Assembly: GCA_025093985.1 (NCBI GenBank)
Contig: JACAAK010000004.1
Location: 1,798,001-1,862,000, forward strand
DNA from: Calvatia gigantea
Taxonomy: Eukaryota; Basidiomycota; Agaricomycetes; Agaricales; Lycoperdaceae
Reading direction: 5' to 3'
Length of the DNA stretch: 64,000 nt
Positions 1-9,931 of this stretch are shown in pieces. The translations under genes were made by a program, and so were the position numbers. Positions within the stretch are counted from its first letter, which is position 1. Each line of letters starts with the position of its first letter. The notes under the pieces are model-generated. The model was given only the letters and a program-made list of their open reading frames with translations, had not been told where the DNA came from and made no database searches.

Positions 1-981
1 ATAAGTGTTAAGTAAGCAAGTTTAATATTCTTTTCCATTTCATCAAGATAAAGCTGCATGAAGTTACCACATACTGTGTGTACACTTTATCTCTTTATTC
101 CAGATGGTTTTACAAGCTCAGCCTAATAGGCAATAATAGCCTGCTTCATTAGGGCATCAGCTGCTCAACTGTGCTCTCTTGCCTTCCTTGACTCAGACTT
201 TGACTTCCCAGGCATTATTGGGGTCCCATTTAAGGTGTAAGAACAGGTAGAGGGTGATTCCTGAGGGAAGGAGTATGTTCCAATACTTACCAAATTAAAG
301 GTTCTACATGAGGCTGATGCAAGGCAAATAAGCCTCACTATTCAATATTTTGGGGACAGATGGCACTTTATATCTACATTTGCTATGCTATGAAACTGTA
401 TTCTATGATTTTGTGCTGTTATATCATGCTAGATTGAAGTATTTATTTGAATATTGTGCTTGAAATTTTTGAAATAGGTAAATTTTGCCAAAGATGACAA
501 CACAGAGTTGAATTTCTTGTTGGGAAGAGATCATATCCTCACACAACTAATTAAGTGTCATTACCATCATTTAAACACACAATTTACAAAAAAAAACTGG
601 GTCAATTGGTTGAGAATTCAAGGCAGGAGAACAGTTTTGTCTTGTCATGTGATATTGTATCATTACATGATTGATGACTGTATTAGCTAACATTTAGAAC
701 ATTTAGAATTGACTTTTCATTGATAAAAATGCTGACTACTCAGCTCTTTTCATAGCTACTTTTATATAAGGAAGCCCAAAATATTGCAGATATTGTCCAT
801 TTCACCTCAGTGCTAGCATCTGACAAATGCACTTCTGTTTCTATAGTGATTTACTGTAGATCAGCTGTTCCACTAAACATAGATGGCTGACACTCTATGT
901 ATACCACCAAAGCTTGTCACTTGAGATGGACACTTGCTTTTTGATCATGGTTTGTCCTGACCTAAGAAGCAGATTAGATTA
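1..981. other. AT-rich gene-free stretch
   Basis: No open reading frame longer than about 60 codons and no recognisable protein motif on either strand. Composition is clearly more AT-rich than the gene-dense part of the window, which fits decayed repeat DNA next to the LTR and Tc1 element that follow. I see nothing specific in it. Confidence 0.5.
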
Positions 982-1167
982 TGTTGGAATCTGCAATTCC
1001 CATAGACAATCAGATCAATGTCTGCACACTCCATTGTCCCCTTGTGGGTTCCATTAGATATTAGACATTAGGTGCTAGACATACCTGAATCCTATAAATA
1101 CAGTAGTTCATGTTGATGTATCCCTGCTCTTTTGCCTCCCAATATATTTTATCTAGTTCCTTCAACA
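982..1167. repeat. Probable solo LTR, Copia-like
   Basis: A 186 bp segment starts TGTTGGAATC and ends TTCAACA, so its ends form the TGTTG...CAACA inverted repeat typical of Ty1/Copia LTRs. It contains a TATAAATA box near 1095. The five bases before it (GATTA) and after it (GATTT) match at four positions, like an aged target-site duplication. No internal retrotransposon domain is found on either side, so it would be a solo LTR left by recombination. The call rests on end structure only; orientation is not certain. Confidence 0.5.
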
Positions 1168-2186
1168 GATTTTAAGTTTCAATGCTGTCAATTGACTCTA
1201 CTTGTCTTTGCATGAAGTCCCAGATGCCCATTCATAGGCAACATTCACTCACACCTTTAAAACAAGAAACAAGACCATTTTCCAACTTGGAGGCTAATCG
1301 GGAGTAACACTGATATATAATGACTTCACTTGTCCACTATCTATCTGGAATGTTGCAACTGTGAGTATACCTGGTGCATGCACATCAAAATTATGTTGCA
1401 GATAATTTTTTGACCTGTGTTACCTATCTTTGTAAAATCCATCAGCAAAAGTGCATATCTAGGATTTTCAATTACAGCAATTATGGCAAAATATTATTGA
1501 ATATGTCTGAGCTGCAACAAAGATAGGTGAGATAGAATGACTCTGAACTCCCCTCTCAAGATATAATTGATGGTCAGAAATATGGTCAAGTTGCAAACAG
1601 GCTACAAGAAATTCGAGAGATTATATTTTGGCTATAACTCTTGCAAGGACTTCATGAGTACCTGGAGTAATTTTAAGCTGATTATATACAGCTTAGAATT
1701 CTTATAAAGGAAAATAAGACCCATAAAATTGTTGTGAGGTATTACCAGAGGCGAAATTTATCACAAGTGGAATATGCATATAGGTGCAAGTATAGGTCAT
1801 ATTTTTTCAACTTACAGAAGGGAAATTGCAGTTGGACATTAATAAAGCACGATTTTCCATGCGAAAAACGACAATACTGTGTGAGAAAACCTGATATTTC
1901 AAAATTTTAGCAAGCAAAACAAGAGCTTAAGGCGAAAGGTTCCCTCATTGTCCATTCCCCGCTACTTCCCTGGTCCTCTCGTACAGAGTCTGCATTCCCA
2001 TAGGCTTGTATAATGGACGTGGCAGGTAGGGCTGTGCACCGTCGCCATATTTACAGCTTACAGCTACCAACGTATGGTTACCTTCACCATACTGTGAGTC
2101 TTTGGGCTGACCACTTTACTATCATTGTTCACTTGTTGGACCTGTACCCATTGTTGGACCCCCCTGCAATATCTCCTCCCCTGGTA
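1168..2186. other. AT-rich gene-free stretch left of the Tc1 element
   Basis: Contains no credible coding region. It is AT-rich like the first kilobase and is probably old repeat DNA. The Tc1-type element was inserted at its right edge at a TA dinucleotide. Confidence 0.45.
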
Positions 2187-2188
2187 TA

Positions 2189-2400
2189 CAGTAAGGGACA
2201 AAACCCTTCCAATAATTTTGACTTTTTCATGAAATCTCAAATAACTCAGCAACCAGTAAAAGTATCCACTTCAGAATTTAAATGTAGGTAGTCTTGTATC
2301 TTATCTACAAATAGGTATAAACAGCATTATGTAATATTAAGTTCCTGTGGTGATATGAATTAATCAACATTATGAGTCTATTGGAAGGGTTTTGTCCCTC
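2189..2400 (+). repeat. Left terminal inverted repeat of the Tc1 element
   Basis: Pairs with 3583-3793. The outer 70 bases are nearly identical to the right copy; the middle has diverged moderately. The core GGGACAAAACCCTTCCAAT lies at the outer end (from about 2195), and an inverted copy of the same core lies at the inner end (2380-2399). Each repeat therefore carries two putative transposase sites in opposite orientation. Confidence 0.9.
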
Positions 2401-2427
2401 TGTCTGAAACTACACAAAATCAGTTCT

Positions 2428-3444
2428 CTAGTACTCTGTATAGCCCCCTTTGGCCTGTAAAACAGCCTGAACTCTCCTAGGCATACTCTCTATCAAATTC
2501 TGACACACTGATGCAGGAATTTTGCCCCATTCTATATCCACCCTTTCTCTGAGTTCAGTTATGCTGGAAGGGTAGTTTTCATACTCTTCTAGCCTGTTTT
2601 TGACATAAGTCCAGAGCTGTTCAATGGGATTAAGGTCTGGGGACTGTGGTGGCCACTCCATAACCTTTAAACCACTGTTTTCAAGCCACATTTTTGCTTT
2701 TTTGCTTGTGTGTTTGGGGTCATTGTCCTGTTGGAAAAGGACTTGCCACTTCTTCTTCCTGTATTTCTTGAGACTTTGGTAAAGTTTGTCATCCAAAATG
2801 CGAACATAAAGGTCACCATCCATGGTACCTTCAATGTGGTGTATATGGCCAGGCCCCTGCCATAGCATGCACCCCCATATCATGCAAGAACCTCCTCCAA
2901 ACTTGACAGTTCCATTCACCAGCCTGTCACTAACCCCCTCTCCTGCTGTTTTCTATACCCAATACCTTCCATCTGACCCCATCTGATTGATTTTAGTCTC
3001 ATCTGTCCAAACTACCTGCTTCCAGTCCTCCACAGTCCAGTTTGCATATGTTTTTGCAAACACCAGCCTCTTCTGCTTGTGAACCCTAGTGAGTAAAGGC
3101 TGTTTTCTCTTCACTACAGCCTTCATCCCTACCCTTTTGAGTGTCCTTCGAATTGTTTTGGATGAAACAGGTTGGTTGGTAACATTTTGGAGGGCCTTTG
3201 TGACCTGAGAGGCATTATCGGCCTTGCAAGAGGTGAGAAGTCAAATGGCATATTTGGTATCAGAGGGGGAAAGCTTGCTTGGATGGCCACCAGTGGATTT
3301 GGAAATTGTTGGCCTATGTTTAGAGCAAACTCTAGAGATAGTACTGAGGGAATAACCAGTAGTGGAAGCAATTTGGGTAGCAGTATGTCCTTTGTCAAGG
3401 AGAAAGAGGATATGATCAATCTGAGAAGAAGAGAGAGGTTTCAT
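2428..3444 (-). pseudogene. Tc1-type transposase, two in-frame stops
   Basis: The frame from ATG at 3444 to TAG at 2428 spans 338 codons, the usual length for Tc1 transposases. The N-terminus has the paired helix-turn-helix DNA-binding region (for example SSSQIDHILFLLDKGHTATQ). The catalytic part has WTDETK, QQDNDPKHTS and SPDLNPIEQLW; the last two acidic residues are separated by 34 residues, as in DD34E enzymes. A TGA at 3241-3243 stands where CGA is expected, and a TAG at 2953-2955 stands where family members have Trp (TGG). Both changes are C-to-T type transitions. No other damage was seen, so inactivation looks recent. The ends of the element remain intact. Confidence 0.9.
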
Positions 3445-3582
3445 GTCAACAGAAGATAAGTTATTGGGTTACTTTGGCCTGGAGAAGTAAGCTTTCATCT
3501 TTATACACAATCTACTCTCATCATATGATTTTATTTGAATTTGTTTGAGAGCAGTAAACAGAGTTATGTGCCTGGAGAAGAT

Positions 3583-3793
3583 GAGGGACAAAACCCTTCC
3601 AATGCACTCATAATATTCAATAATTCATATCTCCATAGAAACAAAGTATAATATTAAATGCTTAAACATATTTGTAGATAAGAAGCATGACTACCTTCAT
3701 TTAAAATTTGAAATGAATTGGCTTAGTGGTTGCTGAGTTATTTGAGATTTCATGAAAAAGTCAAAATCATTGGAAGGGTTTTGTCCCTTACTG
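3583..3793 (-). repeat. Right terminal inverted repeat of the Tc1 element
   Basis: Inverted copy of 2189-2400. The outer core TTGGAAGGGTTTTGTCCC ends near 3787 and the inner core GGGACAAAACCCTTCCAA starts at 3585, again in opposite orientation. The transposase start codon lies about 140 bp inside it. Confidence 0.9.
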
Positions 3794-3795
3794 TA

Positions 3796-4577
3796 TTTGC
3801 GGGCCGTGTCCCAAATTGCGTAGTGAATACCCAGTTGTATCCCCAGCTCAATGGACCTTGAAGACAGCCACGGCAAATTCAATCCAAGTGTTTGGAGATT
3901 TTTACGAGGCTGGATGTCAGGTTCGGACAAAATTTGGCCGTTCCCAGAAACCAGACACGAGGTTCGGACAAAAATTTCCATATCGGGTGGGGCCTGTTCG
4001 GACAAACTTTGGCCCAAAACCCGACTTTTGTACACGACATTTATAGGGATTATCCAGGGTCCTCTGGTACCGAGCCTGATTGGTTTCTTGTGAGTGCTAA
4101 TGAACGGCGATATTGCGGATACAGGCGGTGGCAAAGGGTTCCAAAAAGTGCCGAAATGGCAAAAAGCGCTAGAATGATGGGCGTCGGCAGTGCTGCGGAA
4201 TGAAATAAAATGAAAAGATTGTGCGGCTTGGGTCGGTATGTGCCCGAAATCGAGTGGCGAAGATGCATATAGAATTGGGGATAGTGTCCGAGACCGCAGT
4301 CAGCGAGATGTGGTGTGTATCAACGGTTCATTGACCGTGGATTTATCGGATTGGCTAATCGCTCATGATATGTCACAAGCTGAATTCCCATAAAATCTAT
4401 GGGAATTTAGCTTGACGAAGCTTGTCAGAAATTAACGCTAAAACCCCCATCTATCGAGTTCCTCTCTTTATCAATACTTATTCCTCGTTACTTGAAGCGC
4501 CGGGTCTCATTACTGCTACAGTGCCAGGTAAATTCAATGCTCGGAGCATTCGGAATTGACCCACTCTGTCTCCAGAT
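3796..4577. other. Region between the Tc1 element and the synthetase-like gene
   Basis: No supported gene. Around 3918-4012 the phrase TTCGGACAAA occurs three times, spaced about 42 bp apart, like a short degenerate array. The right part should contain the promoter and 5' leader of the next gene. A possible leader intron runs from about 4529 (GTAAAT) to 4575 (CCAG), ending just before the ATG at 4578. Confidence 0.4.
4376..4414. repeat. 39 bp inverted repeat (17 bp arms, 5 bp loop)
   Basis: CAAGCTGAATTCCCATA and its inverse complement, with one mismatch, flank AAATC. It lies about 165 bp upstream of the synthetase-like start codon. It could be a protein-binding site, a transcript hairpin or the remnant of a small foldback element; the sequence does not decide between them. 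Confidence 0.6.
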
Positions 4578-5714
4578 ATGCAGAAAGCAACCCCCAACCA
4601 TAAGGCAACCTACCTCATCGAGCACGACAATGTCGCACACCACCCACTGGGAGCAGGGTCCTACATCTTCCGCAGCGAACTCGTTCAACATATCAACCTC
4701 CACTGTACAAAGAACCGCATCATGTTGCACATTGGCTCCCAGCCCAATAGCTCGCCGCATATAGGGACTATTATCACCTTCGCCGTCGCCTTCTTCCTCG
4801 CTGCGAACCTTCAGCAGGAACACAAACGCAGCGTTCTCATCTCCCTGGATATCGTTGACACTGCACCGTCAGAGCAGCTCACGATTGATGGCCTGCGGTA
4901 CCAGCGAAGTCAGCGTTTTACACGTGAGATGGACAAATACATGGTAGACTTCATCGAGATACTTGACTCGCTGAAGAACCGCACGAGGGTGGAGTATCAG
5001 ATCCGCACGCAATCTGAGTTCCTGGGAGACCCCCACGTCCCTACTGCCCTTAGCGAAATCATCCGTGATCGTGAGGTGCTGGGGGCATCTTTCTCGCCCA
5101 AGACAGGAAAGCTCGCCATCCGTGCAGCCTGTCCTCGTGCGGACTGCGGTTTGGCCGACAAAGACGGTGTACAAAATGTGTACTTGTGTTCGGATGACGG
5201 GAGTACGATCGAGTTCCGATGCCCCAGGCATGGACCACATACGCTTAACCTCTTCGATCCTGAGCACATCCGGCAGTTGGAATTTAACACCCCTTTGCGC
5301 AACATCCTCCGCGCAAAGGTGTTTGCACGCGACCCCGACGCATCGTGGATCCATGTCACAGGCGCAGATTATGCAGGCTACTATCAAGAACAACTTCTCT
5401 GGCGGCACATCACGCCTGAGGAGGCATTGCTAATCCTTTACACCCCACTCATCGTCGACTGGTCTGGTGCAAAACTTTCAAAGAGCCTCTATGTGAGAAG
5501 TGGAGCATACCAGTATCTCAAGGATAACAACATGGATTACCTGGTTTCGTACAAGATATTCAAGAAGCAGGGAAATAACCTCGGGGTCGTTTTCGATGAA
5601 GTTATGGACTGGGTCAAGCACCCGTACAGACTGTTCAGGTCATATAGCATCGCATATATTGACTCTTTGTTTCAGGGGGATAAACCGTCGCAAGGGCAGG
5701 TTGGTAAGCCTTGA
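4578..5714 (+). CDS. Free-standing class I aminoacyl-tRNA-synthetase-like protein (class I LysRS-like layout)
   Basis: An uninterrupted 378-residue protein. Residues 51-66 carry a HIGH-type signature (HIGSQPNSSPHIGTI). Residues 298-303 read AKLSKS, a KMSKS-type signature. Between them lies a Cys/His cluster (C185, C190, C204, C215, H218, H221) that looks zinc-binding, then TGADYAGYYQEQLLWR at 261-276. The order HIGH, insert, zinc cluster, conserved acidic/aromatic block, KMSKS resembles the catalytic half of archaeal/bacterial class I lysyl-tRNA synthetase. Little follows the KMSKS loop (75 residues), so the anticodon-binding domain appears absent. Fungi normally charge lysine with a class II enzyme, so this is probably an accessory nucleotidyl transferase or aminoacyl-adenylate former. 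Its substrate cannot be read from sequence. It sits among repeats and lacks introns in its coding part, unlike its neighbours, so transfer is possible. Fold assignment is fairly sure, the LysRS link less so. Confidence 0.7.
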   Translation: MQKATPNHKATYLIEHDNVAHHPLGAGSYIFRSELVQHINLHCTKNRIMLHIGSQPNSSPHIGTIITFAVAFFLAANLQQEHKRSVLISLDIVDTAPSEQLTIDGLRYQRSQRFTREMDKYMVDFIEILDSLKNRTRVEYQIRTQSEFLGDPHVPTALSEIIRDREVLGASFSPKTGKLAIRAACPRADCGLADKDGVQNVYLCSDDGSTIEFRCPRHGPHTLNLFDPEHIRQLEFNTPLRNILRAKVFARDPDASWIHVTGADYAGYYQEQLLWRHITPEEALLILYTPLIVDWSGAKLSKSLYVRSGAYQYLKDNNMDYLVSYKIFKKQGNNLGVVFDEVMDWVKHPYRLFRSYSIAYIDSLFQGDKPSQGQVGKP

Positions 5715-5814
5715 CGCAGATGTATCCAGACTTCAAGCTACGAGTCATATTGGCAAGCACTTCCTATAAACTAGTTATATAGCCCGAATGTATAGAATAT
5801 ACGTTATCCATACC

Positions 5815-5829
5815 GTAGTAGTAGTAGTA
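5815..5829. repeat. (GTA)5 microsatellite
   Basis: Five uninterrupted GTA units about 100 bp downstream of the synthetase-like stop codon. Short simple repeat with no evident function. Confidence 0.7.
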
Positions 5830-5839
5830 CTAGTGTTGC

Positions 5840-5955
5840 CACGAGTTGAGCTGGGCTCGAGCTCTGAGTTAGCTTGAGCCGCCACAAACACCAATTAAGG
5901 AAACTCACCTAGCTCGAGCTTGGATGAGCTGAGCTGGGGCTCGAGCCCCGTGCCA
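5840..5955. repeat. GAGCTCGAG-rich low-complexity repeat
   Basis: Repeated, partly palindromic GAGCT/CTCGAG words, including GGGCTCGAGCT near 5854 and GGGCTCGAGCCC near 5937. The two halves are roughly inverted around a central AT-rich spacer. It looks like a dispersed repeat or foldback relic. The rest of 5715-6275 holds no supported gene. Confidence 0.4.
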
Positions 5956-6275
5956 AATAATTCCAAACACCAGCTATTCGTGATCGGAATCAAACAGATG
6001 TGTGAGCGTGTTTAGTCAGACAACCTGCGCATGCGTCGTTTACGTCGTGTTATCTACTTCCACCTCACTACCAAAATATAGGCAAAATTTCACTCCATTT
6101 CAGGATGCACATGTTTGCGTGCCTTGATTCAAACTCAATGACGACCGTTTGCAAGGCACACTTTGCTTTGGAAGGAAATGTTTGAGAGCATTTGGAAACA
6201 CATCGGGGGAGAGGATAGTGATTGTGAAGTAAGGTACAAGTCCGAAACCTGCCATGACCAGTGTTGGTGAACAAC

Positions 6276-6922
6276 ATGGGGGATTTGTCTAACCCCCACC
6301 CTCTTGGTCCGGCACTCAGGCCTTCGTTCCAGGCCAATCTACCACCACCGCATTATCTGCCGTATTTCTATGCTTATACCCCATATAATCCAGGTTCAGC
6401 ACCACCTCATCTACCTTCCCCGACCTCAGCACCACGCCTGGTTCACCAGCAAGAAGGCCTGTCGCAGGTATTTGCCCAATCCCCCACTCCAAGTCACTCG
6501 GCGCTGCAAGCATCAGCTCACAAGCACGGATTGGGACCTGGTGCATCCCAGTCTCCGGAAAAGCGTTTACGAACGATGTGTGACGAAGACACACTTCCCG
6601 CATCGCATCCCTTTTCAATGACCCACAGTATCACTGGATCACCAGAGAAAACAACTTCCTCAACGTCCCCCTTCCACCAGCCGTTCACAAACTTCGGCTT
6701 GATTGTGAAGAGTAATGCTAATAACAAGAAGTCATCCCAACTAGCATCAGACGTCTGGTATTGTGTCACACCTGTTCCATCAAGGGATTTTGCAGGTGGA
6801 CTCAAGGACATTCAGACAAAGAAGTGACTACCGGAATTGATGATCTCATCCAGTCTGGTGAAATCAAGGAGCTACAGAGGTTGATCAACTCATCAAAAGA
6901 GTCACATGTTGGTGGTTGCTAG
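6276..6922 (+). CDS. Hypothetical Pro/Ser-rich protein, possibly transposon-related
   Basis: Not recognised as a named family. The first exon encodes a Pro/Ser/His-rich disordered stretch and ends near KKSSQLASDVW. A 38 bp intron (from GTATTG near 6759 to CAG before GTGGACTC) joins in frame to an acidic helical tail (GIDDLIQSGEIKELQRLINS) ending at TAG 6920-6922. Read without the intron, the first frame stops at 6827. The SDVW motif followed by a charged stretch resembles N-terminal parts of hAT-type transposon proteins seen in mushroom genomes. That link is a memory-based impression only. It lies in the repeat-rich accessory part of the window. Confidence 0.4.
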
Positions 6923-7121
6923 TTTATATAGTCAACTAGTCATATAAAGTCACTGACAAAGTAACAATACGCCTCAGAGGGCAATGGTGTGAGGGAGGAC
7001 CACTCTGATGTTCTGTGTCACCAATTGGGGATGCCCAGCACGAGGGCTCGATTTGCGAGTTCAGCTCAGCTCCCGGCAACACCCAGGACCATACCAAACA
7101 GTACCAGGGTTACAGCGCGAA

Positions 7122-7713
7122 TCAAAAAAGCCGAATTTGGTCCTCCAACACAATCTCCCGAATCATTTTCTCTGACACATAGGAAAACCGCTGAGGGAAC
7201 GTCGCCCCGTACCTTTCCTGCATTTCCGTCAGGGCGAGAGGTTCGTTCAGTTGATACAGCTCCTTGATCTCATAACCATACACAGCAACACCCTTCAACC
7301 CAGCATTAAAATCTGCATTACCCATCCCATCCTCCACCTCAATTTCACCAGGCGATTTGCCATGGCTTATTGTGGCTATGTAACGCAGCATCTGGTCCGG
7401 ACTGGACACGTATAGCCTGAGAGTCCAGGAAAGGCGGATTCAGTATTGAGCAGAGTTGAAGAGCAATTAGCGATACTCACCACATCCGCTCGACCGTGTT
7501 AGAGATCAAATATTTCCTAAACTCGTGGTTCTTCGTCCGTTGCACGATGTAGTTCATATAAATAGGTTTAATGGAGATGAGAATGTCCGCCTTGGATATG
7601 GCAGACGACGACGATTTGGAGGCTCGACTACGCGTTGAGCCGAACGAAAGTTTTGACTGAGAGGAAGAAGAGGCCTCGCGCTTGCGTGTTTTCGTGAACG
7701 TCTCTTGCTTCAT
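7122..7713 (-). CDS. ASCH/PUA-like domain protein
   Basis: Two exons (7481-7713 and 7416-7122) with a 64 bp GT-AG intron give 175 residues. After a basic, Ser-rich N-terminus of about 45 residues comes ISIKPIYMNYIVQRTKNHEF followed by RKYLI, matching the start of ASCH domains (strand, helix, then a conserved E-F-R-K). The exon junction then gives MWLYVSSPDQMLRYIATISH, the next conserved block. The C-terminal GATFPQRFSYVSEKMI closes the fold. ASCH domains are PUA-related beta barrels proposed to bind RNA or modified nucleotides, and some are nucleases. An alternative in-frame ATG at 7782 would add 23 residues; the ATG at 7713 is closer to the basic leader. The substrate is unknown. The gene is tail-to-tail with the orphan at 6276. 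Confidence 0.72.
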
Positions 7714-8194
7714 GTTAGTGGTGGCTATGGGTAACGAGGGTTGGATGCAACGTGTGCAGATTTGGTTTCTTTGGTCACGCACTCACGTGATGTGATACTA
7801 CGCACCTGTCACGGACGTGTTGTGATAGCTGATGAACCTCTGAACCAATTTCGTCAAAAGTGGCGGACAGTTCGGCGGATGCTTCTACCTAGGAAGGTTT
7901 TTTCGTCTTGTGTGACTACCTGTGACTGTCCGACGCCCTGACGCTGCCCAATCCCGCTCTCACACCACGGACGTCGCTCATAAAGTACCTCCTGGTTCAA
8001 CACGCAGGACGGACTGTCGCCAGAAGATATACTGAGTAGTGTGCTACCACCCCCGATGGGTCGTCCCGAGGTTGACCTTCTTAATGACGAAAATTTCGTG
8101 GATAGGGTTCAGATTTTCTTGGATTCTTGTGCGGCTTTATAGTGACCTTCGAATAGGCGGTTACGATATGTCACAATCACACTGCCACTTTATA
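7714..8194. other. Intergenic region
   Basis: Upstream sequence of the ASCH gene and downstream sequence of the DUF6533-like gene. No supported coding region or strong regulatory motif was seen. Confidence 0.4.
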
Positions 8195-9931
8195 TCACGG
8201 ATGGGAGAGCTCTTCCATTTTACTTGATACTGTAGATACACGCGAGGGTACACGAAAAATGACGGTAATGGCGCTCGCAGCCTCATTGAAGAAGGCAATA
8301 GGATCTGTAGCGGCACTTTCACCGTAACTCACACTAACCATCGAGTGGGAGTAGTATGCTCCCCGGAGATTGAGCACAAGTCTAACGCCCATTATACACG
8401 ATCCAGCGATCGAAAATGTTTGCGGGAGGCCGATAAGTCGAACCTTAGTAACAATTTAGATTGTGCTGAGAAAAAACGCATGAAGACCCACCGGAAGGAT
8501 AACCCACACCGCTGCGTTTGCCGCATATGTTAATAGTGTTCTGGAAATATGGGTTAGGAATTTGGAGATGAGAAGGAAAAGGGGCTTACACGAAAAAATA
8601 TAAGATACTGTCCCGCACGAGTGTTTCCAGGACAGGGCTTGAGGAAGTGAGATCATGCGCGCCGTGGTTGCGGCGCATAAGAATGACCCATAGAGCGAGG
8701 ATAAAAAATATACAATCAAGTGTAATGACGGGAATCCAAAATGCATAAAGGAAAGAGGGGATATTGTATGCTGCGCAGAAGTACCCCGGGGTTATTAGGT
8801 TACTTGCTGTGGACTTGGTGAGCAAACATGAACCTTGCGGATCAAAAGAGATCAAGACTTGCCTTTGAATTTAACGAAGGCAAGGATGAGAATCATTGTC
8901 ATCGAGAGTATTTCACAAATAAAACAGATCCGAGTGACATGTCGGATATATGAGGAGTATGGATACATAGCATGAGTGCGAAGTAACATAGTACCTGATG
9001 GGGGTCTGAGCCGGAGGGGTGGGAGAAACAGATGAAACACCCACTTTGGATTGACCAGACAATGATTGCAGTCCCGCATCCTTGGAAAATAAACCAAAAA
9101 TGGCCTTGGTTGCCGAAATTGAGCCGCAGAAAATGGATTAACAAATGTGCACATACAGCTAAACATCGAATTGTCCACCCCCGCTAAATTGAGCACACAT
9201 ACAAAAGGACTATTGACAAGTACGCACAACTGGGACACACAGTTAGTGATCCCATTGATACAAGAGCAAGTATCGCACTTACATTGCCGTGAGATGGGAT
9301 GGCAGATACTGTTAATTTTCAGTCTTAGCACAGTCAAAATCTGGGAATAATAACATACTTATTCCATTGATTCTGGTGAACAAGAACTTAGCGCAAGTGT
9401 CATTTTGACCTTGTGATTGATAGCTACGACTCACAAGAGGAACAGGCTCCCGAAATACCGGTTCTAAGAATCCGGTACAAAATTAGTACATTAACGTCAC
9501 CGGGAGACGACTCCCGCACCCAAAGGAACATGGTTCTGGCAAGCGTCTGGGGTTTTTTCTGTTTGAGCAGGTGAATACCCTAGGTAGTGGAGTGCGGAGA
9601 TGTAAAAACCAACCCAGACTAGTTCAATCTGTTCACGAGATGGCACCCAATTCCTTGTCAAGGTTGATGTAACATGAAAGGCTCCCACGTACCTCCTGGT
9701 CAAGGGTTAGGACTAGAGACAATGAATGTGATTAGCTCGTCACATAACAGGGTAAACAACGTCAGCTCACGATGGTCGTAAAGAGTGACAACGGTGGGTA
9801 TCACTAAGAGAGAACACCGCAATAAGAATCCACCGGTCAAACAGGAAAGAGAACACAAGCATTCACGCACGTTGGCACATCCTCACAATTGTTGCTACAT
9901 GTGCTGCTTGAACGGGATCCATAGGGTGCAT
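8195..9931 (-). CDS. DUF6533-like seven-helix membrane protein, about eight exons
   Basis: The first exon starts at ATG 9931 (an ATG nine bases further in is also possible). Splicing gives RMCQLIPTVVTLYDHLLTLD, a hallmark of the DUF6533 N-terminal helix. Further exons give QEIELVWKKPQTLARTMFLW, FWFIFQGCGTAIIVWSIQ, MLLRTHAMYPYSSYIRHV, ICEILSMTMILILAFVKF, then FLYAFWIPVITLDCIFFILA, LVRDSILYFFVTLLTYAANA and finally MGVRLVLNLRGAYY. This is the standard order for these proteins, which are abundant and fast-duplicating in Agaricomycetes and of unknown function. Most introns are 40-65 bp and GT-AG. The two central junctions between the 9497 and 9150 regions are not settled. I see no clear lesion, so the gene seems functional. 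The stop is at 8195. Confidence 0.7.

Larger units (their letters stand above)
2189..3793 (-). mobile_element. Tc1/mariner-family DNA transposon, 1.6 kb, non-autonomous by mutation
   Basis: A 1,605 bp element with both ends intact. It starts CAGTAAGGGACAAAACCC and ends with the inverse complement. It sits between TA dinucleotides at 2187-2188 and 3794-3795, the duplication made by Tc1/mariner transposases. The terminal inverted repeats are about 212 bp each (2189-2400 and 3583-3793) and enclose one transposase reading frame on the minus strand. The transposase has two internal stops, so this copy cannot supply its own enzyme, although the ends look intact and might still be moved by a transposase made elsewhere. 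Confidence 0.93.

Noticed and set aside
8195..9931. DUF6533-like gene as a fragmentary pseudogene
   Set aside because: Most exon joins are clean GT-AG and keep the frame; only two central joins are unsettled.
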